Shown here: positions 48,398 through 62,200 of the stretch, piece by piece
How the letters are laid out: each line of letters begins with the position of its first letter
Numbering within the stretch: position 1 is the stretch's first letter
Assembly (NCBI RefSeq): GCF_000006565.2
Contig: NC_031474.1
Location: forward strand, 3,135,662-3,199,661
Source of the DNA: Toxoplasma gondii ME49
Taxonomy: Eukaryota > Apicomplexa > Conoidasida > Eucoccidiorida > Sarcocystidae
Reading direction: 5' to 3'
DNA: 64,000 nt
Translations under genes and position numbers: made by a program
Notes under the pieces: model-generated
What the model was told of the DNA's origin: nothing
Databases searched by the model: none
The model's input: only the letters and a program-made list of their open reading frames with translations

Positions 48398-51300
48398 ATG
48401 TTGGCAGCGTCGTTCAAAGAAGTCCCTGATATGGACGAAATCGACAATGGAACTTCTTACAAACTGTCGCCTTCAGAGATCCGTGATCTCCTTCATCGCT
48501 GGCGAGGCTTGCGTCACCTCCCACACCTCGGTGAAGAGCATGATCTCGAAGACGTCGCCTCCCGCTTGACGGCCGTCCAGTTCCCCTGTGAGTCCGAAAC
48601 ATGCACAAATGCTGTTTTGTGCATGCGCGCAGGCGGGCATTGATATTCGATCCCTACACACGCGGGTATATACATATATGTATACATAGATGCATATATA
48701 TATGTATATATATATGTATATATATATATATGTATATATATGTATACATATATATGTATATGTAAATGTATGCATTTTGTGTCAGGTTAGACGTGCGTGC
48801 AAGAATATTTGACAGATACTCGAGCTGGAGAGAATAACTGGTAAGAGAAAGAGGGACTCTGGGGCTCTTTCAGAGGTGACTCTTCTTCTCATGTCGACTC
48901 ACAGAAAAAGCCGGTTGGCTTCATCGCATGCCCTCGTCTACTTTGGTCCACACATGTTGAAGCGTCCGGAAGACGTTTCTCTGCGCATGGAGTCTCTTTT
49001 TCCTTTCGCGCCTCAGGCGACTTTCTGTGGTCATCGGTGATCTCGGCGCCATTCTACGCGCGTCTGCTCCACGCGGCGTTTCTGCCTATTGGCCATCGCG
49101 TGACGCTGAAGAGAAAGAGAAAACAGGAGGCCAAAGGCGCGCGGATGAAAGTGGAAGCTTCGCAGGTGCAGGAAACGAAGGAAACAGCAGAGGCGAACAA
49201 CGCAGCCCCCCTCGCAGACGAAAGGGGAGAAGAACAACGCGCTGCAGAGTCAGAAACAGCAGGCGCACAGCCGGAAAGAGACACAGCGAGGGACCCTGTT
49301 GTCGATAGGAGACTCGAGGAGAGACCATGCGGAGCAGGCAACAGAGATGACGAGGACCGAGAGGAGGAGATGGAGCGATACGGAGCGCAGACAGACGAGA
49401 AGGAGGAAGAGACAGAAGGGGAAAAAGAGGAAGAAGAGAAGGAAGAGGAAGGAGCAGAAGAAGAGGGAGAGAGCAGTGAGGAAGACGATGACAGTTCGTT
49501 GGATGACAGCGAGAGCGACGAAGAAGCGGATGCCGAGGACGATAGGGCCACCGAGGGCGACAAACAGAGACAAAGTGAGAGCCGACCAGTTGATGTGTGG
49601 AGCCTGACGCCGACGTACCAGTCGATGGGTCTGTGTACGTACCCTTCGCTTTGTCTGAAATTTCATGCATACTTCTGGGTTTTCATCTGTGCTGGTGTGA
49701 CAAACACCATTATCCAACTGCCGTCTCCTTTTCGGCCTTCCACTTTTTCCCCAGGGCCTGGTTCTCCAACCTCGCGCGACCCTATGTACATCCTCTTGCC
49801 GAAGCTTCACCAGGAGCGCTGCTGCCTCCTGCTGGATCAGATGACTCCGCATATAAGCCGAAACACGAGGAAACGCGCGAAGCGATTCTGCTTCTCGATC
49901 GACAGGGACTTCGACGGGGTAGGACGGAAATGCAGGGGGAGAGGAGAGAACAAGGACGCGAGGAGGAAGGGAGACGGGAAGACAGAAGCGACAAACGGAG
50001 AACGGATGTGTGACTGGGACTCTCGCAGAAGAGGCTGATCCTGCAGTCCGAGGTAGAGGGGGGAAATGCAGGTCCTGCAGGGCGGGACGGAGAGGAGACA
50101 GTGCCGAAGTGGAGGAGAGCAGGAAAACTGCGCTTGCCTCTGAGGGTCTGCATGTCAACCTAACAACGCTTAGACATCTGGCGCGCCGAACGGCCTCATT
50201 GGAGTTTCTTGGTGTCTGTCTCCTGGAGAAAGCTTAGAATCGGTTCTCCTTTTTCAGGAAAGCGACAAAGAAGGGTCTGCAGACGTCTTGTCAGTCTCCA
50301 ATGTTTGTCCGTCGTGGTCGTTCTTTCTAGTTCCCTTTACGGTTTCCGGTGTACGCATGGAGTTACGTTTCGTGTCGCTGTGCTTTGTTCCTCGACTGTG
50401 ACTCGCTTTTTGCCTTTCTACTGCGGTGTATACAATCTCGTTTCAGTTGCCTTGTGTTGGTTTTCTATTCCTGTCCTTCCTCAGGTGCTTGCAGGATGTG
50501 TGAGACAGCACGGAGAAGGGTGGCTGTACCCGCCAGTCCGGCAGGTGAGTGTGTCTGCACATTCTCTCTTTCAGTCTCGTCCTTTCTTACCAGGTCTTCT
50601 TCTGTCGCTGTCCTGCGTCGCTCCTGTGTCTTTCGGTCTTCTCCTCGTTCACTCTGCCTCCTTCGCGTCTGCATGTGGACTGCGCTCGTTTCTTCGGCTT
50701 CTTCCGCCTTCTGCCTGCAGGCTCTGAGGGAGTTGCAGAGGATACAGCTGAGACGACGGTTGCGAGAAGAGAAAAGCCGGCACGGGACCGGACGCATGCA
50801 ACTGGGTGAAATGGAGGACGAAGGACGAAGGGTGGACCTCAGAAGCGAAGAAGTCTCGGTTCATTCCATCGAGGTCTGGACAAGAAACGATGCAGCCAAC
50901 GCGACTTGCGGCTTGTCTGGACAGCGGAAAACTTCCTCTAAACACCCAGAACGTCACTACACGCATGGAAAGAACCTCTCTGGATCATCGGAACCCACCT
51001 CGTCTTCGTCTTCTTTCTCTTCGTCTCGCTGTTCTTCTGACCTCCGTAGCCACGTAGCTGCTTCCTCTCCTCCTTCGGGATGGTCTTTATGCGCAGGAGA
51101 GATCGGCGTTCGAATTGGCGGCGTGTACACTTCATTGACGGGTTTCAGCTTTGTGAATGAAGCTGGAAATGTCCAGCTTGCGGCACTAGGAATTCTCTTG
51201 AAACTCATTGGTAGGAGTCCTTTCTTCGTGGTTCCCCTCCTTACTCGTGCTCGTCGCTGCTCTCCCCCTCGCAGGTTGCTTCATTCTTGCTTTCTTGCTT

Positions 51301-52200
51301 GTGTGTGCTTCCATGTCTTCCCTGCTTGTACTTCCGCTTCCTCCAACTGCCTCCGGCATGTTGGTCGGGTCGCTCAACATGTTAGAGAAATCGCAGATTG
51401 AGAATTCCGGATGCAAGCTGCAGCTGCTTTTTCCCCGTTTCTTTTCGTTTTCCATCTCTTTGTAAAGCTGTGGCTCGACCCGTGAAATTATCCGCCAGCT
51501 CTTATCTTGTCTGCCGTCTCTAGGTATTCGCCTCTGGGATGTCGGCATGGAGCTCGCCTACAAAAAGTCTCTCGGCTCACAGACTCTGCCGCGCCCGGAG
51601 TTCCTTCGCCTCTTCCGCGTAGCTCGGGGGATTCCTGCAAATCCGCCTCTGACCACAGAGACAGCACGCAGGCTCCTGCAAGCAGCGGGAGCGAAAGAGG
51701 TGCATGCGCTTCGGGAGGGCAATGGCTCACCAAGGGTGGGACCGAGGCTGCAAGAAGTCGGGCCACAAGCAGGGGAGACACGGAGGGATTCATCTCAGCC
51801 TCACGGCATCTCAGGGGATGCGGGGACAAGCCTGGATTGTTACACCTCACCCTCACACTGCTCTGTCACTCCTTCCTGCTCGTATCCTTGTTACTCTTAC
51901 CGTTCCTCTTCGTCTCCTCATTTCTGTGTGCCTGCTTCTCCTGCTGCTTACCACTCGAATTCGTTTCTTGGAGGCGGGGAGGTTTTAGGAGGGACAGGGT
52001 GGCCTGCTGGTTGTGAGCGAGGAGAGGAGAAGAACGAGGTGGAAGAAGCGACGCTGTTGAACTGTGACTGCTTCGTTGAGATTTACCGGCGAGAGCAGGA
52101 GAGAGAAAGCAGGCGCCAGAAAGAAGCAAACATCAGCCGGGAATCCGGGGAGCGAAAGCGGAAATCGGCAGAGAAAGACAAGCTGAAAGCAACTGTGTGA
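48398..52200 (+). CDS. ATEL1: Aat/ATEL1-type aminoacyl-tRNA-protein transferase
   Basis: Transfers an amino acid from aminoacyl-tRNA to the N-terminus of proteins, marking them as N-degrons. Exons 48398-48587, 49017-49634, 49755-49918, 50485-50544, 50721-51210 and 51524-52200 join in phase to 732 residues. L/F-transferase family signatures appear in order: [100 protein letters not shown], then [19 protein letters not shown] and [11 protein letters not shown] Glu/Asp-rich insert of about 150 residues lies in exon 2, a Ser-rich insert follows VHSIEVW, and a C-terminal extension of about 190 residues ends in a basic coiled-coil-like tail. The Plasmodium relative ATEL1 was reported to act as an arginyl-transferase despite its bacterial fold; the same specificity here is inference. 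The 120-bp intron 49635-49754 is open in frame. Confidence 0.88.
48676..48765. repeat. Imperfect TATG/AT repeat tract in transferase intron 1
   Basis: AT-rich tract made of TATATATG-type units rather than a pure dinucleotide, in the intron 48588-49016. Confidence 0.85.
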
Positions 52201-55144
52201 GTTCGGACTCTGTGTCACTGGGACGGAAAACGCGGAGCACTTGGAGAGCGATTCCGATGTATGTGCAGGTCTCGAAGTTCATCAGATCTGCATAAAAAGG
52301 ATTCAGGTTGAAGAGCAAGTTTCAGTCGTTACCTCTCGTGAACAGGAACAGTTTTTTCCGCTGGTGATGGTGGTGCTTCCTCCTCTAGACACATTTCTTG
52401 TGGGGGAAACCTGCCAAGCGTTATTACTCGGTTTAAATAAACGGCAAAACAACACCACTATTTGAGGTCGAACGCTCAAGAAACTTGGGTGTCTACTCTT
52501 TGGCGTCTAGGGTTCAGCGTTTTCTGTTGAGGTGTCCGACCTTCGTGTTTCCTGCCGGGTCGTCTCGGCGCTTGATGTTTTGAAGGCCACGAGAAGGCCT
52601 AGACGGCAAGACAAAGATGGCGGAGGAAGGCGTCGACTTTGCAACCGAAAACACGAGTTACTAGTTCTGCTGAGACCTAATGCTGCCCTTTAGAGGTCCT
52701 CACTCCCCGCAGGTGTCGCCAATACCAAGAGCTTCTGTGATTCACGCTTGACTGGTCTGTCATTCGCGTCAGGATCACGGCTCCGACTGCACACAACTTT
52801 TCCACAGCGTGGCAATTGTTAACCTGACCCACATCCATAGGGTCAGCGAGAAGGGAAGTGTGTTTCAAAGAAAAGGGATGTTTAGCCAGGAAGTTAGCGT
52901 AGTCACAGGACGTCTGAGCGGGTCCAAATCCAGAGAATGCGTATGACTGAGTGCACTGACTTTTCTTTGATTCCGACAGAAACCTCGAGAGGAGCTGACG
53001 CTTTCGCGCTGATAAGCTCTTCTGTGCGGACAACAAGAACAGTTCAATATTTTATGAACACAGGCGATCTGCCCGCTGAACCAATCTGGGAATATGCGGC
53101 TCAAACTCGTGGCTTCCTCTGCCGTTTCGTTTTCATCGGATTTAACGGAAGGAACAACATCGAACTCCGACAATTGAACTGGTGAACGTGCGGCAGTCCC
53201 GTGAGTTGTTGCGGCTGTTTTACAGTGGAAAACGTAAACTATGTGGAGCCCTGCAGCGGTAAAAACGCCGGAAAGGTTTGAACTTGTTGAGAATTTCGGA
53301 ATGTTTCCTTTCCCCAACCGAGTTGTACCTCTCTAGTAATGGCATCAGGGAGTAAAATCAGCCTGAAGTGAAGGTGAGTAGTGTCTGAAGCATATATGTG
53401 GCGTGTCGCCGTGTTTAACTTTTTTCTCCAAAAAGGAAGACACAGGAAGAGTGTAAGTCGCCGCTCTAGAGCAGGTGCATGCCCCTTGCTGTCCTCTTTT
53501 CTTGCCGATGCTTGCTGAATGACAGCAACGCCGCGATGTGTCCCACGACAGGTACACTCATGCCGATCTGCGTAACGTAGTTTCAGCATCACGTTTTCTA
53601 GAGGCCAAAACAGACGCTTCCTCGCACGCCTTCGGGTGAACCTGCCTCACGTTCCTGCCTTTCTGTGTGCGGGGGTGTGGCTATTGTAGCAAGTTCTTGG
53701 ACAGCCTTCGTGCTTGCCAGTTTTCGTAGATGGATGCAGGAAAACAAGGTTGCGCAAGGAGTGGGAAGCTTGGCGATTGGACCACGTAAACGTCTTGCAA
53801 ACGAACCACAACGCGGGTGCTGTGACCCTCGTGGCCTTTTTGGTCAGAGGAGTGTGAACAGGAAGTTAATTATCCATTTTCTTCAGTTTCTCTCTGGACC
53901 TTCGTCTTCTGCCCTAGCGACCCATTCCGTTAACAACAGACCACGTACTCCAAAGTGACTAACTCTTGTACCCCGCTGTTATCCGGTTTGTTTTTTTCTC
54001 GCCCACGTCCACCTCCTTACTTCACCGCGCCAAACTGCCGGATGAGTAGCGTGTGAGCGGCGCCAGACATGACCTCGCTCGACGCCTACAGAACCCCAGA
54101 CTTAGGTGAACTTGTTCTCTAAATTCTGTTTTTGTCCGGGTATGTAGGGGGAAAACGGTGAAGTAATGAAAGCTCGACCCATCTTGAGCATGTGCGTGAC
54201 TGCCGCGCTCGTTCTATTCGGGCTGTCTAGACACCTGGTGATGGAACGCAATGGAAGGTCATCGATGGTTAACCCCGCCACTTCGTGACTTCACGGCTGA
54301 AGAAATGTTTGTTTCCCGACAACCAGCGCGTCTGGTAGCAGGACAAGCGCGGCAGTTTCACTTGTATTGAAGTTCGAGCACGCTGGATAGAAGGGGTTTG
54401 GCGGCGTGAACCCGTTGTAAGTTCGGTGTGCGCGAGGTTCGTCACGGTGTACCGTATTGAACCCTACTAGACCTCCACCTGTGGAGCTGCTCAGAAACCC
54501 CGCAAGCGCGGTGATTTCCCGTCAACCATGCCGCTGACGTTTGCAGCTCCTCTACCACGATCTCTCCCAGAACAGGCCGAATATGTTCGAAGAGGCGGTG
54601 CAGAATCTCGTGTTTGCCTCGGGTTTCCGTTTTCGCCAGTCGGCACAGATAACTGGCACGGAAGTTTGCGGCTCTCTCCGTCAGTTCCCTCCGCCCGTCT
54701 TCGAGCATGCAACGCTCGCACAGCGTCCGCGGCGGGTCGATCCTACACGTTCGGGCATCGAGGCGCAAGGAGCCACACGCGCGAGATGCAGATGCCGTGA
54801 GAAGCAGCCATCGTTTCTGGAAGTCAGGTTGGCGTTGACCGATTGTTCCGCGCCTCTTTCCCCCTTTCGAAGGGACTTTCACGAACTATTTTTCGAAACA
54901 CAGCTTGGTTCGCCGTTGTCAAACTCCTTCGTTTGTAAAAGTCTCTGGCGGCGTCCGCGCTTCAGGGCGGTCATCCCGCTGAGAACAGCGGGGGGAGAAG
55001 AGGCCCCCCTCCATAGACCGTTGGTCTGTTTCCTCCGTCGTGTCTCTTCTTCCAGGGTTCTTTAGGACGGAAACGAGGTGGGGGTTTCTGCCGACTCGAA
55101 ACCCCGGACCCAACCGGCCTTTTCCCCCTCTTTCTGTACAAACC
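52201..55144. other. Intergenic gap between the transferase and Clp genes
   Basis: About 2.9 kb between two tandem plus-strand genes. It should hold the transferase 3' UTR and the Clp promoter and 5' UTR. Overlapping open frames on both strands at 54440-55065 have no family resemblance. I saw no repeats and no clear RNA gene. Confidence 0.45.
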
Positions 55145-57509
55145 ATGACGCAGAAGCAACGTTCGTCCGCCCCGTCCTGCGACCCGCCTTGCCCGGGTCA
55201 GGCGATCCGCGCGCCTCCCGTCTCGTCTCATGCGTTATCCGTTGTTGCTTGGTCCCGAAACTCCTTCCGACCCCCCTACCAATCGCCCTCGTCTTACCCA
55301 CGCGTTTCTTCCCGTCGTTCTCGGCTCTCCTCTGGGTTCTCGTCCCCCATGTTTCACAGACTGGTCTCCCCCGTTGTTCGGCTACTGCTCCTGCTCGGCC
55401 TCCTGTCACTGTCGCGTCTCCCGAGCGCCTTCGGCGCTCAATACCCCTCGGATAGTGGAAGTTCTTTAGGCAGCGGCTTCCCTCCAGGTAAAAATGGCCG
55501 TGGAAGCGACGGTTCTTCTGACAGCGGAAATGGAGAAGGTCCAGGCGACCTGACGCCCCCCGCGCTCCTCGACCGCCACAAACCCACGGCAACGAGACAG
55601 GTAGGTCTCGAAGGAAATCGAGGCGGAAGCATGGGGAGAAAAGGAAGGAAACCAGTCAGAAAAATAACTTTGGGAGTCACTGACGCCCAGGAAGCAAAGG
55701 AGCAAGCGGAGTCGCAGTGAGGGCCCTCTCTGTTTGGTTTGTGACGTACCGACGCGACGAACTCGACATCTGGCCCGGCGGAGGAGACGCTTCCAGAGAC
55801 ACTTGTCGAGGAAGTCTTGGAAAAAGAGTTAGGAGGGAAGACGTGTTTAGCATTCGCCAAGCGAAACAGTGAGCATGCATGCTTACCGTCATCTCCTAAG
55901 GTGGACAACTGCAAAGGAACAGCGGCAGTTCATGGAAACGCGGAGGCGTCGAACTGCTTTGGAACTTCGCGCTCTCTCTGAGAGGGTCAAAAACAACATA
56001 ATGACGATGCCCCGTGCACTCATAGAGGCGCGGCAATCGGGGAGCGCGTACCTTGGAGAGACAGGGAAATCGCGAAGCATACACCAAGGAGACGCGAACA
56101 TGCAGAGGGTAGACCATGCTGAAGAATAGAGCGAATAGAGATGAGGGACGAACGTGAGGGGGGACAAGAGCATGACTTGATATTGTGACACTTTCACAAA
56201 CGTATTTCCGAGACGTCCGGATATGCTGGACAAAGGACAAAAACAAAAAGGAGTTCCTGTGAGGTTCGCCCCTTCCATCGGGACCGAAGTGAAGAAAGGC
56301 ATCTGTGAAGGAACATAGTGAAACCCGGTGCCATGATAAGAAATGGCTAAAGAAGCTGCGTTCGGCGTTTCTAGGCTTCGCCCCGCCCTCTGATCAAGAC
56401 TGGGAAGCATGGCCGAGTGAGAGAATACGACAACGCAGGGTGCAGCAAGCAGATTCCTATTCGGGGGATACACTGTGAGAACAAGATAATTGAATGAAGC
56501 GCGAAGGTGTCCAAAAGGATGCACACAGGCGCCGGAGTGGGCAACGGGCTGACGCTGTGACGCTCGCGTAGGAATCGAAGTCGCGAGAATTCCTACAGGC
56601 TCTCCTGAGACAGCAGAGTTTGATCTTCGACTGAACTGCTTGATCTGTTTCTTTTGTTATCCAGAATTTCACCGATGCCGCAAGCGATCTCTTGGATTGC
56701 GTAGAGCAGCTCGCGTGGATGCTTCAACATCCTGAGCTCTCACGAGTGCACTTGGTCGCTTGTCTTCTTGACATGCCCGGCGACACCAGTAAGTTGTTCT
56801 CTTTCTCTTTTTACTATCCATGTTTCATCGCTGTCGCCTCTTTGTTCGTTTCCGTATTGTCTCGCTCTGCGCTTGTCTTGGATCTCCTCTTCTTCTGTTC
56901 CTGCTTGTCCGTCAGCGCGTTGCTTTCTCTCTGCCATCGTTTCTGACGCTGTGTTGTCACTTTGTGCTTTCGCGGCACCTGTTCATCGGCCTGTTCCCTC
57001 GTATGTTGATTTTCCTGAACACTCTCGCGACTGCTTCTCTGCGATTTCCCTTTTATTCTTCCTTGTTAGTCTTGCCCGCTTGTTGCCCTTCCCGTCTACT
57101 TTGCCTCCTCTTCCTGGGTCCCCCCAAACTGCTCATCCTCTTCACCCTTTTCTTCGTCTGCTTCAGGACCCTGGGAGCCTGTTGGTTCCTCAGCGGTGGC
57201 CGAGAGTTCGTGTGTCGGATCTGTCCGTCGTTATCTGCGTCTGTATCTCTGCGTTTGCATGCGTCCCCCCATCCGCTCTGCATCCGTGGCTTGCCTGGCC
57301 TGGCTACTTTATTTTTGCCTGTCCAGCTGTGCCGACGGCCTTGGAGAAGGCTGGAGGCAAGTCTGCTGATCTACGCAAGGACATGCACAACCTTCTCATT
57401 CGCATGCCTCAGAGTGTGGTAAGAGTTCTAACTTAGTCCAGTCTTGTTTCTTTTTTTCCCCATTCTCTCAGCCGTATACCCGGACACGTTCTCCTATACC
57501 TACATTCCT

Positions 57510-57585
<76 letters not shown>

Positions 57586-58404
57586 CGATAGACACATATG
57601 TGTATATGTACATCTAGTCGTCCCTGCGTTTGTATTTATACCTAGTTTCGTTGTTCTATATCTTGGTGTACTCCTTCTTGCAAATACCTCCATGAGTTTG
57701 TACACATTCACAATTACATCTGTCCGTTGCTTCCACACTGTGGGGCTGATTCGTTTTCCTCGGCTCTTCGCATTCGTCCAATCTTCTACGAGCGGCTTTT
57801 ATAGCTAGTCGCATTTTCACGTAAGTATAAGATGTGTGAATCCACGATAGGGCACCCTACAAAAGGTCAAATGAAATCAATCCAAAAGAATCGTTCGTCA
57901 GACCAGATGCGTAGTCTGTTCCCAGTAGTCAATGCATCGGCTTTTTCACTAACGTTTCTTCTCACCTCGTGCCTCTCTCAGACTCCGCTCTCCTACGGCG
58001 AGGCCCGATCACGCTCTGAGCTAAAGCGAGTCATCATCGACGCGTACAACGAAGCCCAGTCGCGTGGACATCGCCTCGTTGGTGTCCATGATCTCGTCAC
58101 TGCTCTTGCGCGCTGCGACCGCTTTCGTGCTCGCTTGGCCAATGTCGGCACAGACGTCTCGGTCTTCCTCAAGTAAGGATCGACAGTTGGACGGCGAAAA
58201 ACACAAGGAGCGACTCTTCAAATCTTCAAAGATAAGACGCTGTGCCACGAGTTCTCGCTTTAGGCTTCGAGAAACTTGTTTCACCCTCGTCGAATTTCGA
58301 AATACCTTCGTTTGCAACACAATACTCGCTTCAGGTGTCACAAATAGCAATGCCGTATACATCCACGCACATTTTCTTCCAATGTCTATCCATCTGATGC
58401 ATAG

Positions 58405-58437
<33 letters not shown>

Positions 58438-58575
58438 CACATATATATCCGCATAGTCATATAAAAATATCTTCACATATACATGAATATTATTTCCATA
58501 TAACAAATATCCGTATACATATATACATATATATATATATATACATATTTATGTCCATATATTTTTGTGTATGTG

Positions 58576-58645
<70 letters not shown>

Positions 58646-59245
58646 ATGCGCAGCTCTAGACGCTTTTGTGTACATTCATGTTCTATGGCTGCTTGCCCGT
58701 TTGCAAGTTATCTATCTGTATGTTTGTATCTAGCGAAAGCGTCTTTCCATATGCATATCGATGCCTATCTTTGTCTCTGTCTAACTGTATCTCCGCGTGT
58801 CTATCTGACGAGTGATTTACCATGCACACATGCGCGGGCATCCGGGCGGACGGCGCAGCTTGTTTGTTCCTTTTCGGGTCTTCGCAGATTAGTGACCAGC
58901 GCCTTCATCGTCCACACTGAAGCCGAAGAGCGGAAAGCCACTCCGGCGCGCACAGGAAGCCAAGAGTGGATCAAAACCTTTGGCGTGGACATGACTGAAC
59001 AGGCGAAAGAGGGCAAAATTGGAACTGTCACCGGGAGAGAAGCGGAGATCGAACAGATCACCTCGGTACGAAGCCGCAGTTTCCACGCGAAGAGACACAT
59101 TCGTCAGTATCTTGAGGGCATTCACGAAGGCCGAAGAAAGAAAAATATACAGCTCACAACGTCCGTTACGACTCTACACAAGGAGCTCCACAAACGGAGG
59201 TCCATCTTACATTTACATGGGCATACATGCACTTCACTTGCTTAT

Positions 59246-59278
<33 letters not shown>

Positions 59279-62200
59279 TCTGCATACTTGTGTGTACATA
59301 GGTGCATGGGTCTTTGGCTTCGAGGTGGTCGACGGTTCGATCCTTTTTTATTCACTTTTTCACCGGGGCTTGCATATCGTAGTCTGTTGCAATGTCGACA
59401 CTGTATATGCATAGGGTTCGGCTCGCTCGTGTTCTGTGGGAAGCGTAAGCCTCTGGCTCATTTATTTATCTTTCGTCTACAGACTGGATGTTCTCATACC
59501 TGATGCAGTTCTGTGTATGCATCTATGTGGCTTGCGTCTTTTCAGGTTATGAGTCGCATGAGCAAAGCGAACTGCTTGTTGATTGGTGAACCGGGTGTGG
59601 GGAAGACGGCTGTCGTGGAAGGCCTGGCGAAGCGTATTGTCGATGTAAGTTTCAGTTGCGTCGCTTTGCGGAGTTCTGCGTCCCTAAAAGGTGCCATATG
59701 CCGTTTTCTTGGGCACTTGCATGCTTGGAAACTCATGTGCAGAACGCCGTGCTCACCTGTCGCCTCAGTGTCGCTTTCAGCGGGTTTGATGATGTCTCTG
59801 CGGGGGCCGAGTCCTAAGCGAGGGCGTCAAGCCTCGGTTCAGGGCGACGCCAAGCCACATACAAGCGATTGAAACCTGCGAGAAACTGTTTCTAAGAGAC
59901 GCATGCAGATGTGTGAACATGCTTCTCAAAGGATGCATGCGTCTCTGTCTGCTTTGTGCATTAAACGTTTTGGAGGTAATTTACGCGAAGGATGTGTAGC
60001 GTCTTGACCTGTGTCGCGAAGAACGATTTGGGACCGTGACGAGCATCAGCCCAATCAGAAGGCTTGTTCACTGTCAGCCACCTTGCTTCGAATGTGCAGC
60101 GTGACTGAGCACCCTCACGTGAAGGAAGGAGGTCTACACATTCTGTCGACGTTGTTTGCCTAGATGGTATAAAGATGGTCTAGTTCAGAAAGGCTCGGCT
60201 TCCTTCGTGCCTGCAGCCGCTCTCCCAGAGTGTTTGTTATCGTCCAGATGATACTGAAGTTAAACACAGCATTCGTTTTTCTTGCATGTGTGCGCTTCAG
60301 GGGGACGTTCCGGACGCGCTTCTCGGAGTCCAAGTCTTCTCGCTGGACGTCGGATCTCTTCTCTCAGGTTCCTCGATGCGCGGGGAATTCGAGCGTCGCA
60401 TGAAGGGCATTCTCGATTACGTAAGTTGAAGCTCTTCTGTGTCTCGGTTCGGTCTCCTAAACTGTATCAGCGCGTGCATGTCGAGCGAGCATTGGAGTGT
60501 ACAGGTGACCGTTCTGCCATTGAAGCCGTGGGTCGTGACTCCATCCTATTTCCGGGACTGTGTGCAGATCACATGACGACTGTCGGTCGGAAGTCGCGCT
60601 TCTTCAATTTCCTTCTCTGTGTTCCATTTTTGCTTCACCAGTTCGGCTGGCACTTCGGTCCCGCACTTCTACTCCACCCTGACCTTTTTTCTCTCACGGA
60701 TTTTCTGTGCTCTTCTTCACAAGTGTCACTGTGACTCGTGTATTCCTTCGTTTTTCTCGGTTGGTTCACGGCAAAACGTACGTACTTTTGGGTGTGTTGC
60801 GTGTGTATCCTCGCTTGTTGGTAAACTGCCACGCAGTTCTTTCCTGTGCACATGTTATCCTCGCGACTGCGTCTGTCTCGTGATCTACACAGTCTGTTGG
60901 AAGAAGTTAGCACATGCAGGCGGCACCGATGGGCTGCTGTTTCTCGATTGTTCCTTGGATTTCTTCAGCTCTTCGCCAGCGACAGATCAACGATCCTTTT
61001 CATCGATGAAATCCACACGCTCATGGGAGCTGGAAAAGCAGACGGACCCATGGACGCCGCAAACTTGCTCAAGCCTGCACTCGCCAGGGGGGCTTTGAGG
61101 TAACTTTCTCCCTCTGTTTCTTCTCATCGTCTCCTTACCATCCTCGATGTAGTCTCTTCGGTGTTTCACTGCTGATGCATCAGCTGTGCGTTTGCTTCGG
61201 ATAAGCAAACGCGTCAACGAGTATCGGAATCCCAGCGAATTCTAACATGTATGCATCTGGATATCTGTACACTGCAACACACATATCTACCAGACAAGCG
61301 TCGTCGACTGTCTACGTCTGCATCGATGTATGTAGGCCAAGATAGACAGTTGCAGACAGACTGATATATATTCATATATATATATATATATATATGTAGG
61401 CAGAGACACACCTGCTCGTGTACGTGACCGCCCGCATATGTACATCTTGAAACATACACACTCAAGCAACACAGATATAGGGGTATCTCAGCTTGCTCTC
61501 GCTCATATGAATATCTATGTAAATCTATATACAGACATATGCATATGTAGGTGTATGGAGCGAGAGTGTGGAAGTACAACTCCACAGAAGGCCGTTTCTG
61601 CATGCGTAGGTGATGTGTGTATGCCATATGCGTAATCTCGTGGAAGGAATCCACGCGTGATGTCTGCATCTGCATGCAGACACAAGCTGAGCATGCGAGG
61701 CGCTGAAGCTTCACATGCTCCCAAGTGGTTCGTTCGCAAGCGCATTTTTCAAAACGAATGTTTCTTGGGCCGTTTGGTGTTGAAAGGGGAAGAGATCACT
61801 TCAGGTTCGGTCGCTCTTTTCTGCATGTGTCTTGGTTTTCTGGGTCTTGTTCCTCTCAGAGTGATTGGTGCGACAACGCGGGCAGAGTATCGCAAGCATA
61901 TCGAGAGGGACATGGCGTTTGCTCGTCGGTTCGTCACGATTGAGATGAAGGAGCCCGATGTCGCGAAAACCATCACCATGCTTAAGGGCATCCGAAAAAA
62001 CCTAGAGAACCACCACAAACTCACCATTACCGACGGCGCCTTGGTTGCCGCCGCCACGCTCTCAGATCGCTACATCAAGAGCCGTCAACTTCCAGATAAA
62101 GCCATCGACCTGGTAAGCAGCTGAAGACGTGCAGGCATGCTTTTTTGATCTTGGAAACGCATGCAGAAGCAACGGCTGCTCTAGCTCTCTAACTCTCTAA

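Noticed and set aside
48905..49016. A second open frame (ending [12 protein letters not shown]) just before the second transferase exon
   Set aside because: It does not join exon 1 in phase and stops shortly after. Using the acceptor at 49016 joins exon 1 in phase and gives the family motif directly.
49054..49670. Ser/Leu-rich antisense frames opposite the acidic insert of the transferase
   Set aside because: Shadow of GAG/GAA-rich coding sequence. The sense strand joins Aat-family motifs on both sides.
54442..55065. Overlapping frames on both strands before the Clp gene
   Set aside because: Neither resembles a known protein and they compete with each other. Probably the Clp 5' region.
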